Assembly (NCBI RefSeq): GCF_021117295.1
Contig: NZ_CP088247.1
Span: 62,001 to 126,000, forward strand
From: Methylorubrum sp. B1-46
Lineage (GTDB): Bacteria; Pseudomonadota; Alphaproteobacteria; Rhizobiales; Beijerinckiaceae
Length of the DNA: 64,000 bases
Reading direction: 5' to 3'
Of this stretch, positions 23,126 through 31,202 are shown one piece after another. The stretch's first letter is position 1. Each line of letters starts with the position of its first letter. The notes beneath the pieces were generated by a model. It had not been told where the DNA came from and ran no database searches. It was given only the letters and a program-made list of their open reading frames with translations. A program made the translations under genes and the position numbers.

Positions 23126-23449
23126 ATGGACGCCGTCACGCCGACCGACCTGATTCGCCTGCAGGACAAGGCCGCCGACGCGGCCCGCCTGCTCCGCCTC
23201 CTCGCCAACGAGAAGCGGTTGCTCATCCTATGCCTGCTGGTCGCCCGCGGCGAGATGGACGTGACCAGCCTCGCCGGGGAGGTCGAGCTCAGCCAATCGG
23301 CCCTGTCGCAGCACCTCGCCAAGCTGCGCGAGGACGGGTTGGTCGCATTCCGGCGCGAGAGCCAGACGATCCACTACCGCCTTGAGGACCCCAGGGCCGC
23401 GCGGGTTCTGGCGACCCTCAAGGACATCTTCTGCCCCGATCTAGGCTGA
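23126..23449 (+). CDS. ArsR-family regulator, BigR/SqrR-like persulfide sensor
   Basis: A 107-residue winged-helix repressor (VTSLAGEVELSQSALSQHLAKLREDGLVAFRRESQTIHYRL). Cys36 in LLILCLLV and Cys103 in DIFCPDLG are 67 apart, matching the two redox cysteines (Cys41/Cys107 in SqrR, Cys42/Cys108 in BigR) that form a tetrasulfide on persulfide exposure. The family's typical targets, a persulfide dioxygenase operon, lie 6 kb downstream behind a copy of the same operator motif. Sensing by this protein is inferred. Confidence 0.82.
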   Translation: MDAVTPTDLIRLQDKAADAARLLRLLANEKRLLILCLLVARGEMDVTSLAGEVELSQSALSQHLAKLREDGLVAFRRESQTIHYRLEDPRAARVLATLKDIFCPDLG

Positions 23450-23455
23450 CCGGTC

Positions 23456-24772
23456 TCAGCCCGCGGCGATCTCAGCCTCAAGCCCCGGGCGATCCGTCCG
23501 GTTGCGCAGCCGCAGGCTGAGGCCACTCCGGCGGGACGCCATGTCGGCGATGGCGAGGCCGAGGCCGCTACCCGTCGCGCTCTTGTGGCGTCCCCGGAAG
23601 AACCGTGTCGTGACGTGGGGCAACTCGTCTTCCGGGATGCCCGGCCCCTCGTCGCGGACGACGATGCCCCCGCCATGCGGCCGCGCGCCCCATGCCACCG
23701 TCCCGGTCTCCATGTGCTGCACGGCGTTCTCGTGCAGATTCCGGACGGCGAGGCGCAAGCCCTCCGGGTCGGCCCGCAGGATATAGCCGCGCAAGCCCGG
23801 GTCGATCTGGGTTCGAACCCCGGGGGGCGTCCGCATACCTTCCACGGTCTCCGTCACCAGCGCGCCCACGTCGACCTCCGCCAGGGAGGGTGTTTCCCCC
23901 GCGGCGTCGAGTCGGGCGGCGTCGAGCAACTGGCGGACGAGGCGCGTGGTCCGGTCGACGGCCGCCAGGATCTGGCGCAGCGCCGCCTTCGCCACGTCCG
24001 GGTCGGTGGCGGCCATGGCGACCTGGGCCTGGACCTTGAGGCCGGCGAGCGGTGTTCGCAGCTCGTGCGCAGCGAAGGCTGTCACCTCCCGTTCGTGCCG
24101 GCGCGCGGATTCGACCTTGAGGAACAGCCCGTTCAGGGCGTCTGCCAGGGGACGCACCTCCGTCGGCGTCCGATTTGTGTCGATCGCACTCATGTCGTCG
24201 GCGCCGCGACCGGCGAGGTCCCGCGCCATCAGCCGCAAGGGACGCAAGCCCCGCCCGAGGCTCGCCCAGATCAGCATGCCGAGCAACGGCACCATCAGGA
24301 TGGCGGGCGTGACCAGGCCCATGATGAGGTCGGTGACGAGGCGCTCACGGAGGCCAAGACGGTCACCGACCATGACCCGCACGCCCCTCTCGGCATCCTC
24401 CACGGTGAACACCCGCCAGATCTCGCCGTCGACCTCGCGCTGCGAGAAGCCCGCCGGCGCGTCGGTCAGGCGCCGCTCCGGGGCCCCGGTCGACCGCGCG
24501 ACCATGCGTCCGTCGAGCGACCAGATCTGACAGGAAAGCTGCCGCTCGTAGGCCGTCGGGGCCGGGAAGGTTCGGGGAGCCCCGTCCGTGGCCGTGCCAC
24601 CGACCGCTCCCACCAGAGAGCTGACCATGCGGGCGGCTTCCTGCAGGCGGTTGTCAAGGACCTGCTCCACCTCGCGCTTCGAGCCAAGGTAGATCCAGGC
24701 GACCGCGCTGAGCCAGATCAGGCCGGTGGCGAGGACGAGGATGGCGAAAAGCCTGACGCGGAGCGACCTCAT
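23456..24772 (-). CDS. sensor histidine kinase (QseC/PmrB-like)
   Basis: A 438-residue inner-membrane kinase: TM1 at residues 5-28, periplasmic sensor of about 130 residues, TM2 near residues 165-190, HAMP-like linker, HisKA box AHELRTPLAGLKVQ with the phospho-acceptor His, N box NLHENAVQH, G1 VVRDEGPGIPEDELPH and G2 GSGLGLAIAD. It overlaps the response regulator by 4 bases and is translated second. It most resembles QseC/PmrB-type kinases; the signal is unknown. Confidence 0.9.
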   Translation of the reverse strand: MRSLRVRLFAILVLATGLIWLSAVAWIYLGSKREVEQVLDNRLQEAARMVSSLVGAVGGTATDGAPRTFPAPTAYERQLSCQIWSLDGRMVARSTGAPERRLTDAPAGFSQREVDGEIWRVFTVEDAERGVRVMVGDRLGLRERLVTDLIMGLVTPAILMVPLLGMLIWASLGRGLRPLRLMARDLAGRGADDMSAIDTNRTPTEVRPLADALNGLFLKVESARRHEREVTAFAAHELRTPLAGLKVQAQVAMAATDPDVAKAALRQILAAVDRTTRLVRQLLDAARLDAAGETPSLAEVDVGALVTETVEGMRTPPGVRTQIDPGLRGYILRADPEGLRLAVRNLHENAVQHMETGTVAWGARPHGGGIVVRDEGPGIPEDELPHVTTRFFRGRHKSATGSGLGLAIADMASRRSGLSLRLRNRTDRPGLEAEIAAG

Positions 24773-25431
24773 GCGGGTGCCCTCATCCGGTATCCGAGAC
24801 CCCGGACCGTCTCGATGGCATGCTTGCCGATCTTGGCGCGCAGGTTGTGCACGTGGACCTCGACCGCGTTGCTCTCGACCTCCTCCTGCCAGCCGTAGAG
24901 CCGCTCCTCCAGCTCGGCCTTGGACCGAAGCACGTCAGGTCGTTCCATGAGGGCCGCCAGAACCATGACCTCGCGCCGGGAGACGGCGACCGGCAAACCG
25001 TCGACGGTGACGGCGAGGCTACCGGGGTCGAGCCGGATGCCGCCGTGCTCCAGGATCGCTGATGCCCGACCCGAGGCCCTCCGGACGACGGCGCGGATGC
25101 GGGCGGAGAGCTCGTCGAGGTCGAAGGGCTTGCCGAGGTAGTCGTCGGCGCCACCGTCGAGCCCAGCGATCCGGTCCGACACGGCGTCCCGGGCCGTCAG
25201 CAGGACGACCGGCGTCCGGTCGTTCCGGCGGCGAAGGCCCCGCAACACATCGAGGCCGGAGCCGTCGGGCAGCATCAGGTCGAGCACGATGGCCGAGAAC
25301 GCGCTCGTGGCCAGCGCCGCCTCGGCGTCGGCGCAGGTCGCGACGCAATCGACCGTCGCCCCGCCCAGTCCCAAGCCAGCCCGGAGCCCGTCCGACAGGA
25401 TGGTGTCGTCCTCGACGACGAGGATGCGCAT
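24769..25431 (-). CDS. OmpR-family response regulator (QseB/PmrA-like)
   Basis: A 220-residue regulator: receiver domain with acidic EDD pocket, phospho-acceptor Asp in AIVLDLMLPDGSG, Thr in VVLLTARD and Lys in LGKPFDL, then a winged helix (RREVMVLAALMERPDVLRSKAELEERLYGW.. NAVEVHVHNLRAKIG) of the QseB/PmrA subclass. A CTTAAG-N5-CTTAAG box lies in its promoter, shared with dsbD, exactly the spacing of PmrA-type sites, so autoregulation and control of dsbD are likely. Confidence 0.92.
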   Translation of the reverse strand: MRILVVEDDTILSDGLRAGLGLGGATVDCVATCADAEAALATSAFSAIVLDLMLPDGSGLDVLRGLRRRNDRTPVVLLTARDAVSDRIAGLDGGADDYLGKPFDLDELSARIRAVVRRASGRASAILEHGGIRLDPGSLAVTVDGLPVAVSRREVMVLAALMERPDVLRSKAELEERLYGWQEEVESNAVEVHVHNLRAKIGKHAIETVRGLGYRMRAPA

Positions 25432-25468
25432 GCGTGTCTCCCTTCACGGCCCCATCCTCCGGGCCCCG

Positions 25469-25485
25469 CTTAAGCCTGGCTTAAG
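25469..25485. promoter_or_regulatory. PmrA/QseB-type box (CTTAAG-N5-CTTAAG)
   Basis: Two CTTAAG half-sites separated by CCTGG lie between the divergent response-regulator and dsbD starts (38 and 48 bases away). Direct TTAA-containing half-sites with a 5-base spacer are the known recognition pattern of PmrA-like regulators. A second copy is at 34026-34042 before a dsrE gene. Confidence 0.65.
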
Positions 25486-25532
25486 CTGCGTTTCCGACCC
25501 GCGGCGGACCGATCCGATCCCGGACCTCGCCC

Positions 25533-27278
25533 ATGCCGAGCATCCTCGCCAATCTCATCCTCGCCGCCTTGGTCTGGACCGGCTCCTCGCTGTGGTCGCC
25601 GGGGCAGTGCCGCGAGCCCGGTGCGCTGCCGACGCCGTTCACCGTCGATGCGGCCCGTGATCCTGACCTCTCGCTGCGCCTGCGATGGACCATCGCACCC
25701 GGCACCTACCTCTACCGTGACAAGATCGCCGCCACCGACGGAAGCGGCAGGGAGCTTCCCGTCAACACCCAGCCCGGCGAGACCAAGGACGACCCCAACT
25801 TAGGGCCGACGGAAGTCTATCACGGCGCGACGGAGGCCTTCGTGCCGGGTGCGGCTCTCGCGGGGGCGCGCGAGGTGCGCGTCACCTATCAGGGCTGTGC
25901 CGAGAAGGGCATCTGCTACCCGCCGGCCAACACGCTCGTCGAGGTCCCGGCGCCAGGTGCGCAGGCGACCGCGACCGCCGCGACGCCGACCACGGACGCG
26001 CAGCCCGAGGCCGAGAGCGGCCTGCTCTCGGGCCATCTCGCGGGCGTCCTGGCGACCTTCCTCGGACTCGGCCTGCTCCTGGCCTTCACCCCGTGCGTGC
26101 TCCCGATGGTCCCGGTGCTGGCCGGCATGCTGGCCCGGTCCGGAGAGCGCCTCTCGGCCTGGCGCGGCTTCGTCCTGTCCGGCACCTACGTGCTCGCGAT
26201 GGCGCTGGCCTACGGAACGCTCGGCGTCGCCGCGGCCTGGTCCGGGCGCAACCTCCAGGTCGCGCTCCAGACTCCCGTTGCGCTCGGGCTCCTCGCCGCG
26301 GCCTTCGTCGCCCTGGCCCTGTCGATGTTCGGGGTCTTCGATCTGGCGCTGCCGTCCGGCGTCGCCGGCCGGCTGTCACGCCTGAGCGGGCGTCGGTTCG
26401 GCGCGCTCGGCGCCGCCGCCGTCATGGGCTTCACCTCCGCCCTGATCGTCGGACCCTGCGTGACGCCGCCGCTTGCCGCGGCCCTGCTCTACGTCGCCCA
26501 GACCGGCGACGTGGCGCGAGGCGCCGCCGCCCTTTTCACGCTCGGCCTCGGCATGGGCCTGCCGCTGATCGCGTTCGGGACGTTCGGGGCAGGTATCCTG
26601 CCGAAGTCAGGTCCTTGGCTGGTCGCCGCCAAGCAGGCCTTCGGCGTGGTCTTCCTCGCGTTGGCCATCACCATGGTCTCGCGCCTCGTGCCGTCCGAGG
26701 TCTCCCTCGTGCTCTGGGGCGCGCTGGCGATCGGCATCGGCGCATTCGTCGGGGCGTTCGACGTCGTCACGGCAGGCGCCGCGGGCCGGCTGGGCAAGGG
26801 TGCCGGTATCGTTGCCGTGACTTACGGCTGCGCCCTCGTCGTCGGCGCCGCGAGCGGCGGGACCGACCCGCTCCGGCCGCTCGCCGACCTCGGCCGGGCG
26901 CAGGCGCTCCACGTCGGGGAGAGCCGGACGGTCTCCTCCGTCCCGGCGTTCGAGGCCGCCCTCGCGGCGGCCCGTGCCGAGGGCAAGCCGGTGCTCGTCG
27001 AGTTCGCCGCCGACTGGTGCACCGTCTGCAAGACGAACGAGCGGACGGTCCTGGCCGATGCCGGCATCCGGGCGAGGCTAAAGGCCGTCTCGGTCATCCG
27101 CGCCGACGTCACCCGCGACGACGACGCTACCCGCGCCCTGATGCGGCGCTTCGAGGTGGTCGGACCGCCGACCCTCATCCTGATGCGCCCCGACGGCGGC
27201 GAGGTCCGGGAGGCCCGCACCGAGGGCGAGCTCACGGTCGAGGACCTGACGCGCCGCCTCGCCCTCGTCGGCGCCTGA
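25533..27278 (+). CDS. dsbD: thiol:disulfide interchange protein DsbD
   Basis: A 581-residue membrane protein passing electrons from cytoplasmic thioredoxin to periplasmic thiols. N-terminal signal, then an nDsbD domain (to about 135) with the cysteine pair in YQGCAEKGICYPP; eight-helix CcdA-like core (residues about 170-450) with Cys in FTPCVLPMVPVLAG and VGPCVTPPLAAAL; C-terminal thioredoxin domain with Cys-x2-Cys in FAADWCTVCKTNE. It heads an operon with a DsbA-fold protein, an L,D-transpeptidase and a DsrE protein. A PmrA-type box precedes it. Confidence 0.93.
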   Translation: MPSILANLILAALVWTGSSLWSPGQCREPGALPTPFTVDAARDPDLSLRLRWTIAPGTYLYRDKIAATDGSGRELPVNTQPGETKDDPNLGPTEVYHGATEAFVPGAALAGAREVRVTYQGCAEKGICYPPANTLVEVPAPGAQATATAATPTTDAQPEAESGLLSGHLAGVLATFLGLGLLLAFTPCVLPMVPVLAGMLARSGERLSAWRGFVLSGTYVLAMALAYGTLGVAAAWSGRNLQVALQTPVALGLLAAAFVALALSMFGVFDLALPSGVAGRLSRLSGRRFGALGAAAVMGFTSALIVGPCVTPPLAAALLYVAQTGDVARGAAALFTLGLGMGLPLIAFGTFGAGILPKSGPWLVAAKQAFGVVFLALAITMVSRLVPSEVSLVLWGALAIGIGAFVGAFDVVTAGAAGRLGKGAGIVAVTYGCALVVGAASGGTDPLRPLADLGRAQALHVGESRTVSSVPAFEAALAAARAEGKPVLVEFAADWCTVCKTNERTVLADAGIRARLKAVSVIRADVTRDDDATRALMRRFEVVGPPTLILMRPDGGEVREARTEGELTVEDLTRRLALVGA

Positions 27279-27318
27279 GCAGCCCCTTTTCGACCCACCC
27301 ACATCCCCGGAGACCGTC

Positions 27319-27954
27319 ATGAACCGCAGGACCCTGCTCGCCCTACTGCCCGCCGTCGCGGTCGCTCCTGCCCTGTTGTCGCTGGCGCCCCCCATCGAGG
27401 AGGCCTTCGCCCAGGGCGTCGACCCGAACGCCATCCTCAACGACCCGGAGGTGCCGGTCTCGGGCAACCCGAAGGGCGATCTGACCATCGTCGCCTTCCT
27501 CGATTACAACTGCCCCTTCTGCAAGAAGGCCGAGCCCGACCTCACCCGCTTGGTGAAGACGGACGGGCGCATCCGCCTCGTCCACAAGGACTGGCCGATC
27601 CTCGGCGACGCCTCCGTCTACGGCGCCCAGCTCGCCCTCGCGGCGAAGTATCAGGGCCGCTACGACGAAGTGCACCGCGCGCTCATGGCGATCCCGGGTC
27701 GCAAGATTCCCAAGGAGCGGATGCTGGAGGCGGTGGCCGCCTCGGGCGTCGACCTCGCCCGCCTGGAAGAGGACCGGAAGGCGCACCAGGCCGAGATCGC
27801 GGCCCTGCTCCAGCGCAACCTCGACCAGGCCGACGCCTTGGGCCTCCAGGGAACGCCGGTCTTCCTGATCGGCCAGCTCAAGGTCGCGGCGGCTCTCGAG
27901 TACGACGGCTTCAGGCAGGCGGTCGCCCAGGCGCGCGCCAAGGGCCGCCCGTGA
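27319..27954 (+). CDS. DsbA-family thiol oxidoreductase, exported
   Basis: A 211-residue periplasmic protein: signal peptide to about residue 32 (MNRRTLLALLPAVAVAPALL...FAQ), thioredoxin fold with active site Cys-Pro-Phe-Cys in DYNCPFCKKAEPDL, helical insertion, and cis-Pro in LQGTPVFLIGQL. Found 40 bases behind dsbD, so it is likely a DsbD partner (reduced isomerase or ScsC-like role) rather than a free oxidase. Its TGA overlaps the next ATG (TGATG). Confidence 0.88.
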   Translation: MNRRTLLALLPAVAVAPALLSLAPPIEEAFAQGVDPNAILNDPEVPVSGNPKGDLTIVAFLDYNCPFCKKAEPDLTRLVKTDGRIRLVHKDWPILGDASVYGAQLALAAKYQGRYDEVHRALMAIPGRKIPKERMLEAVAASGVDLARLEEDRKAHQAEIAALLQRNLDQADALGLQGTPVFLIGQLKVAAALEYDGFRQAVAQARAKGRP

Positions 27955-28802
27955 TGCCGCGGCCCCTCCGCCTTACCACGTTGATCGCGCTCGCCGCGGC
28001 GCTCGGCGCCTGCTCGACCTCGCAGGGGGCTCCGGCCCCCGTCGCGGAAGCCCGGCCGCAGATCGCCCCGGAGGTCTTGCGTCGGTACGCCGCCGTCACG
28101 GACGAACCCTTCCCGGTCGAGGCTGTCGACCCGCGCGACCTCAAGGCTCGCAACGTCCGCCAATTGGTCGACTACCCATCGAAGGAGCCGTCCGGCACCC
28201 TCGTGGTCGACCCATACAAACGCTTTCTCTACCTCGTCATGGAGGGCGGCAAGGCGATGCGTTACGCGGTCGGGGTGGGCAAGGCCGGCTTCGAGTTCAC
28301 CGGCGAGGCGACCGTTGCCCGCAAGGCGTCCTGGCCGCGATGGACGCCGACTCCTGACATGCTCCGGCGTGATCCGGAGCGGAACGGGCGCTGGGCCGGC
28401 GGCATGCCGGGCGGCGACAGGAACCCACTCGGGGCCCGGGCGCTCTACCTGTTCAAGGACGGCAAGGACACGCTGTACCGCATCCACGGCACGACAGAGC
28501 CGTGGAGCATCGGCGAGGCGGTGTCCTCGGGCTGCATCCGTATGCTGAACCAGGACGTAATCGACCTGCACCGGCGCGTCCCCACCGGCACGAAGGTGGT
28601 GGTGCTCGGGTCCCGAGGCACCGTCCACGCCGCACGGCCAAAAGCGCCGGAGACGACGGGCAGCCTCAGGAACGGCGCATCCTCCGGACCGAAGCCGGAC
28701 GACGGCCTCGATCATGCGGGGCTCGACAACCTATCGCGCAGCGCGTCGGAAGCACCCGAGCCTCCGGCCTACGACGGGGAGGCGGACGATGACGGTCTTT
28801 AG
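27954..28802 (+). CDS. L,D-transpeptidase (YkuD), lipoprotein
   Basis: A 282-residue protein with a lipoprotein signal (LIALAAALGAC, lipobox Cys near 17). The YkuD domain covers about residues 75-225 and has the catalytic His and Cys signature: HGTTEPWSIGEAVSSGCIRMLNQDVIDLH. It would cross-link or anchor peptidoglycan in the periplasm. YkuD enzymes have a catalytic cysteine, so placement in a Dsb operon could reflect thiol protection. The C-terminal 55 residues are disordered. It overlaps the next gene by 14 bases. Confidence 0.9.
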   Translation: MPRPLRLTTLIALAAALGACSTSQGAPAPVAEARPQIAPEVLRRYAAVTDEPFPVEAVDPRDLKARNVRQLVDYPSKEPSGTLVVDPYKRFLYLVMEGGKAMRYAVGVGKAGFEFTGEATVARKASWPRWTPTPDMLRRDPERNGRWAGGMPGGDRNPLGARALYLFKDGKDTLYRIHGTTEPWSIGEAVSSGCIRMLNQDVIDLHRRVPTGTKVVVLGSRGTVHAARPKAPETTGSLRNGASSGPKPDDGLDHAGLDNLSRSASEAPEPPAYDGEADDDGL

Positions 28803-29250
28803 GAGTCTGATGATCGCGGTCGTGCTTGCGACCCTGGGCGTAGGGGCGGCTCATGCCGGCTCAGAGGCGCCCGCCGGGTACTACGCCGACCAGAAGGTGG
28901 CCTACCACAACGACGGTGGCCCCGACGGAGCCGCATACTTCAAGCGCCTGCTCGGCAACCTGCGCAACCACGTCGAGACCGTGGGCAAGACCTACGTCGA
29001 GATCCGCGTGGTGAGCCACGGCAACGGGGTCGCGCTCTTCCAGTCGGCCGCGAGCGATAGGGAGCTCGCCGCCCGTATCGATGCCCTCAAGGGGATGGGC
29101 GTTCGGTTCCTCGTCTGCGGCCATACCCTGCGCGAGCGGAAGATCGACCGTGGAACGCTCTACGGCGTCACCGAGGACGACGTCGTGCCGAGCGGCGCCG
29201 CCGAGCTGGCGCGGCTGCAGGGCATGGGGTTCGCCTACATCCATCCCTGA
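28789..29250 (+). CDS. DsrE-family protein, exported
   Basis: A 153-residue protein with a signal peptide (SLMIAVVLATLGVGAAHA) and a DsrE-like fold: KVAYHNDGG, GNLRNHVETVGKTYVEIRVVSHGNGVALF, and MGVRFLVCGHTLRERKI with a single conserved Cys as in DsrE sulfur carriers. The start ATG lies in the end of the transpeptidase gene. Likely a periplasmic sulfur-handling protein; the exact role is unknown. Last gene of the dsbD operon. Confidence 0.85.
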   Translation: MTVFRSLMIAVVLATLGVGAAHAGSEAPAGYYADQKVAYHNDGGPDGAAYFKRLLGNLRNHVETVGKTYVEIRVVSHGNGVALFQSAASDRELAARIDALKGMGVRFLVCGHTLRERKIDRGTLYGVTEDDVVPSGAAELARLQGMGFAYIHP

Positions 29251-29385
29251 GCTGGTCGAACGGGAGACGGCGAACCTTCCGTCGGCATCGAGGCCATGCC
29301 AACGATGCGTTTGCTTAAAGGCGAAGGCGCCCGTGCGCCACCGCACCCCCTCTGCGCGTCCCAATCCAGGCCGTCGGTTTCACGC

Positions 29386-29427
29386 TTGCCATTACATTAG
29401 TTGATGCTAATTAAGCTTAATCTAATG
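29386..29427 (+). promoter_or_regulatory. promoter and BigR-like operator of the persulfide operon
   Basis: A possible promoter TTGCCA (29386-29391) - 16 bases - TAATTA (29408-29413) contains the dyad ATTAG-N6-CTAAT (29396-29400 and 29407-29411). A palindrome TTAAGCTTAA follows at 29411-29420, and a wider CATTAG/CTAATG pair spans 29395-29427. A repressor bound here would block polymerase. The TTAG-N6-CTAA half of it repeats the site before the ArsR gene at 23.1 kb. Confidence 0.6.
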
Positions 29428-29502
29428 CTCTGGTTTGGCAGGGGAGGACGTCCCTTTCGGCCAGCCGGGCATCCCCCGGACCACCGCTTGGGAGCGACCA
29501 CC

Positions 29503-29928
29503 ATGAATGGCTTCACGCCTGTTAGCGCCCTCGCCGGCGGTGCCTTGATCGGGACCTCCGCGGCCCTGTTCCTGCTCCTTAACGGACGCATCGCCGGCAT
29601 CAGCGGCATCCTCGGCGGGCTGCTCGCTCCGCCCTCCCGCGAGACGGGCTGGCGGATCGCCTTCCTGGCCGGCTTGGTCCTGGCGCCGCTCGCCTACGCC
29701 GGCATGGGCGGTGGCCTACCTCCGGTGACGGTGGATGCCTCGTTCCCGCTGCTGGCCGTCGCCGGCCTGCTGGTCGGGTTCGGATCGCGCCTCGGTGCCG
29801 GCTGCACGAGCGGCCACGGCGTCTGCGGCATCGGCCGCGGCTCGCCCCGCTCCCTGGTCGCCACCGGCACCTTCATGGCCGTCGCCATCCTGACCGTCCT
29901 CGTCGTGCGCCATCTCGTCGGAGCCTGA
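29503..29928 (+). CDS. YeeE/YedE-family half transporter (PmpA-like)
   Basis: A 141-residue membrane protein with about four helices and the YeeE cysteine signature [20 protein letters not shown]. Proteins of this type transport thiosulfate or other sulfane-sulfur compounds in pairs of half-size subunits. It precedes a second half-subunit by three bases. First gene of the persulfide operon. Confidence 0.88.
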   Translation: MNGFTPVSALAGGALIGTSAALFLLLNGRIAGISGILGGLLAPPSRETGWRIAFLAGLVLAPLAYAGMGGGLPPVTVDASFPLLAVAGLLVGFGSRLGAGCTSGHGVCGIGRGSPRSLVATGTFMAVAILTVLVVRHLVGA

Positions 29929-29931
29929 GCC

Positions 29932-30375
29932 ATGGCCAAGACCGCCTCCGCCTTCGCCGTCGGCCTCCTGTTCGGGCTCGGCCTGCACGTCTCCGGAATG
30001 GCCGATCCGGCCAAGGTCCTCGCCTTCCTCGACGTGACCGGGCGCTGGGACCCGAGCCTCGCCTTCGTGATGGCCGGCGCCGTCGCGGTCTCGGCGACGG
30101 GCTATCTCGTGGCGCGGCGCCGTGGGCGGCCGTTGCTCGCCTCCCGGCTTGAGATCCCGAACCGGCGCAACCTCGACCCGCGCCTGATCGCCGGCGCCGC
30201 GGTGTTCGGTATCGGCTGGGGCCTCGCCGGCCTGTGCCCGGGACCCGCGCTCACCCTGCTGACGGTCGCACCGGCGCAAGCGGCGACCTTCGTCGCCATG
30301 GTCGTCGGGATGCTGGCGTTTCGCCTTCTCCCCGCGGCAGCCCCGAAGCCGGCGGTCCAGGGAGCCGACGCATGA
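29932..30375 (+). CDS. DUF6691/YeeE-family half transporter (PmpB-like)
   Basis: A 147-residue membrane protein, the partner of the previous gene. It keeps GLHVSGMADPAKVLAFLDVTGRWDPSLAFVM (second YeeE repeat) and the GLAGLCPGPALT Cys motif. The pair is a split version of full-length YeeE/YedE. Its stop overlaps the next start. Confidence 0.88.
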   Translation: MAKTASAFAVGLLFGLGLHVSGMADPAKVLAFLDVTGRWDPSLAFVMAGAVAVSATGYLVARRRGRPLLASRLEIPNRRNLDPRLIAGAAVFGIGWGLAGLCPGPALTLLTVAPAQAATFVAMVVGMLAFRLLPAAAPKPAVQGADA

Positions 30376-31181
30376 CGCCCGGCCTGCTGACATCCGGCCT
30401 CGCGGCCGGCTCGGGTGGGGTCGTCGGCGTGATCCTCGGTCTCATCGGCGGGGGTGGCTCGATCCTGGCCGTCCCGCTCCTGACCTACGTCGTCGGCGTG
30501 TCCTCGCCACATGTGGCGATCGGCACCAGCGCCCTGGCGGTGTCGGTCAGCGCGGCCGGCAACCTCGTCCCGCAATGGCGGGCCGGGAACGTGAAGTGGC
30601 GCTGCGCGGCGGTGTTCTCGACGGCCGGCATCCTCGGCGCGCTCGCCGGCGCAACCGCGGCGAAGGCGGTCGACGGGCAGAGCCTCCTGGCTCTGTTCGG
30701 GGTCGTGATGCTGGTGGTCGGGAGCCTGATGCTGCGCACCCGGCGCGGCGAGGGCGACCCGGAGGTGCGCCTGACCAAGGCGAGTGCCCCGCTGCTCCTG
30801 CCCTGGCTCATCGGCATCGGCTTCGCGGTCGGCCTGTTCTCCGGCTTCTTCGGCATCGGTGGGGGATTCCTCATCGTGCCCGGCCTGATGCTGGCGACGT
30901 CGATGCCGCTGCCGATGGCCATCGGCACCTCGCTGGTCGCGGTCAGCGCCTTCGGGGCGGCGACCGCGGCGAGCTACGCCGCCTCCGGCCTGATCGACTG
31001 GCCGTTGGCCGGCCTGTTCATCCTGGGCGGCGTGCTCGGCGGCCTCGCCGGCACGCGCCTCGGCCAACGGCTCGCCGGGCGCAAGCGCGCCCTGACCGTC
31101 ACCTTCGCCGGCCTCGTCATTCTGGTCGGCCTCTACGTCGTCGCCCGCGGAGCCCTGCCGCTCCTCGGCGCAAACACCTGA
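30372..31181 (+). CDS. TauE/SafE-family sulfite/organosulfur exporter
   Basis: A 269-residue TSUP-family protein with eight helices and the two repeat signatures: LGLIGGGGSILAVPLLTYVVG and FFGIGGGFLIVPGLML. TSUP members export sulfite or sulfonates; here, between persulfide genes, export of sulfite produced by the dioxygenase is likely. Overlaps the previous stop (ATGA). Confidence 0.9.
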   Translation: MTPGLLTSGLAAGSGGVVGVILGLIGGGGSILAVPLLTYVVGVSSPHVAIGTSALAVSVSAAGNLVPQWRAGNVKWRCAAVFSTAGILGALAGATAAKAVDGQSLLALFGVVMLVVGSLMLRTRRGEGDPEVRLTKASAPLLLPWLIGIGFAVGLFSGFFGIGGGFLIVPGLMLATSMPLPMAIGTSLVAVSAFGAATAASYAASGLIDWPLAGLFILGGVLGGLAGTRLGQRLAGRKRALTVTFAGLVILVGLYVVARGALPLLGANT

Positions 31182-31202
31182 ACCCGGAAAAGGAGGCGTT
31201 TC

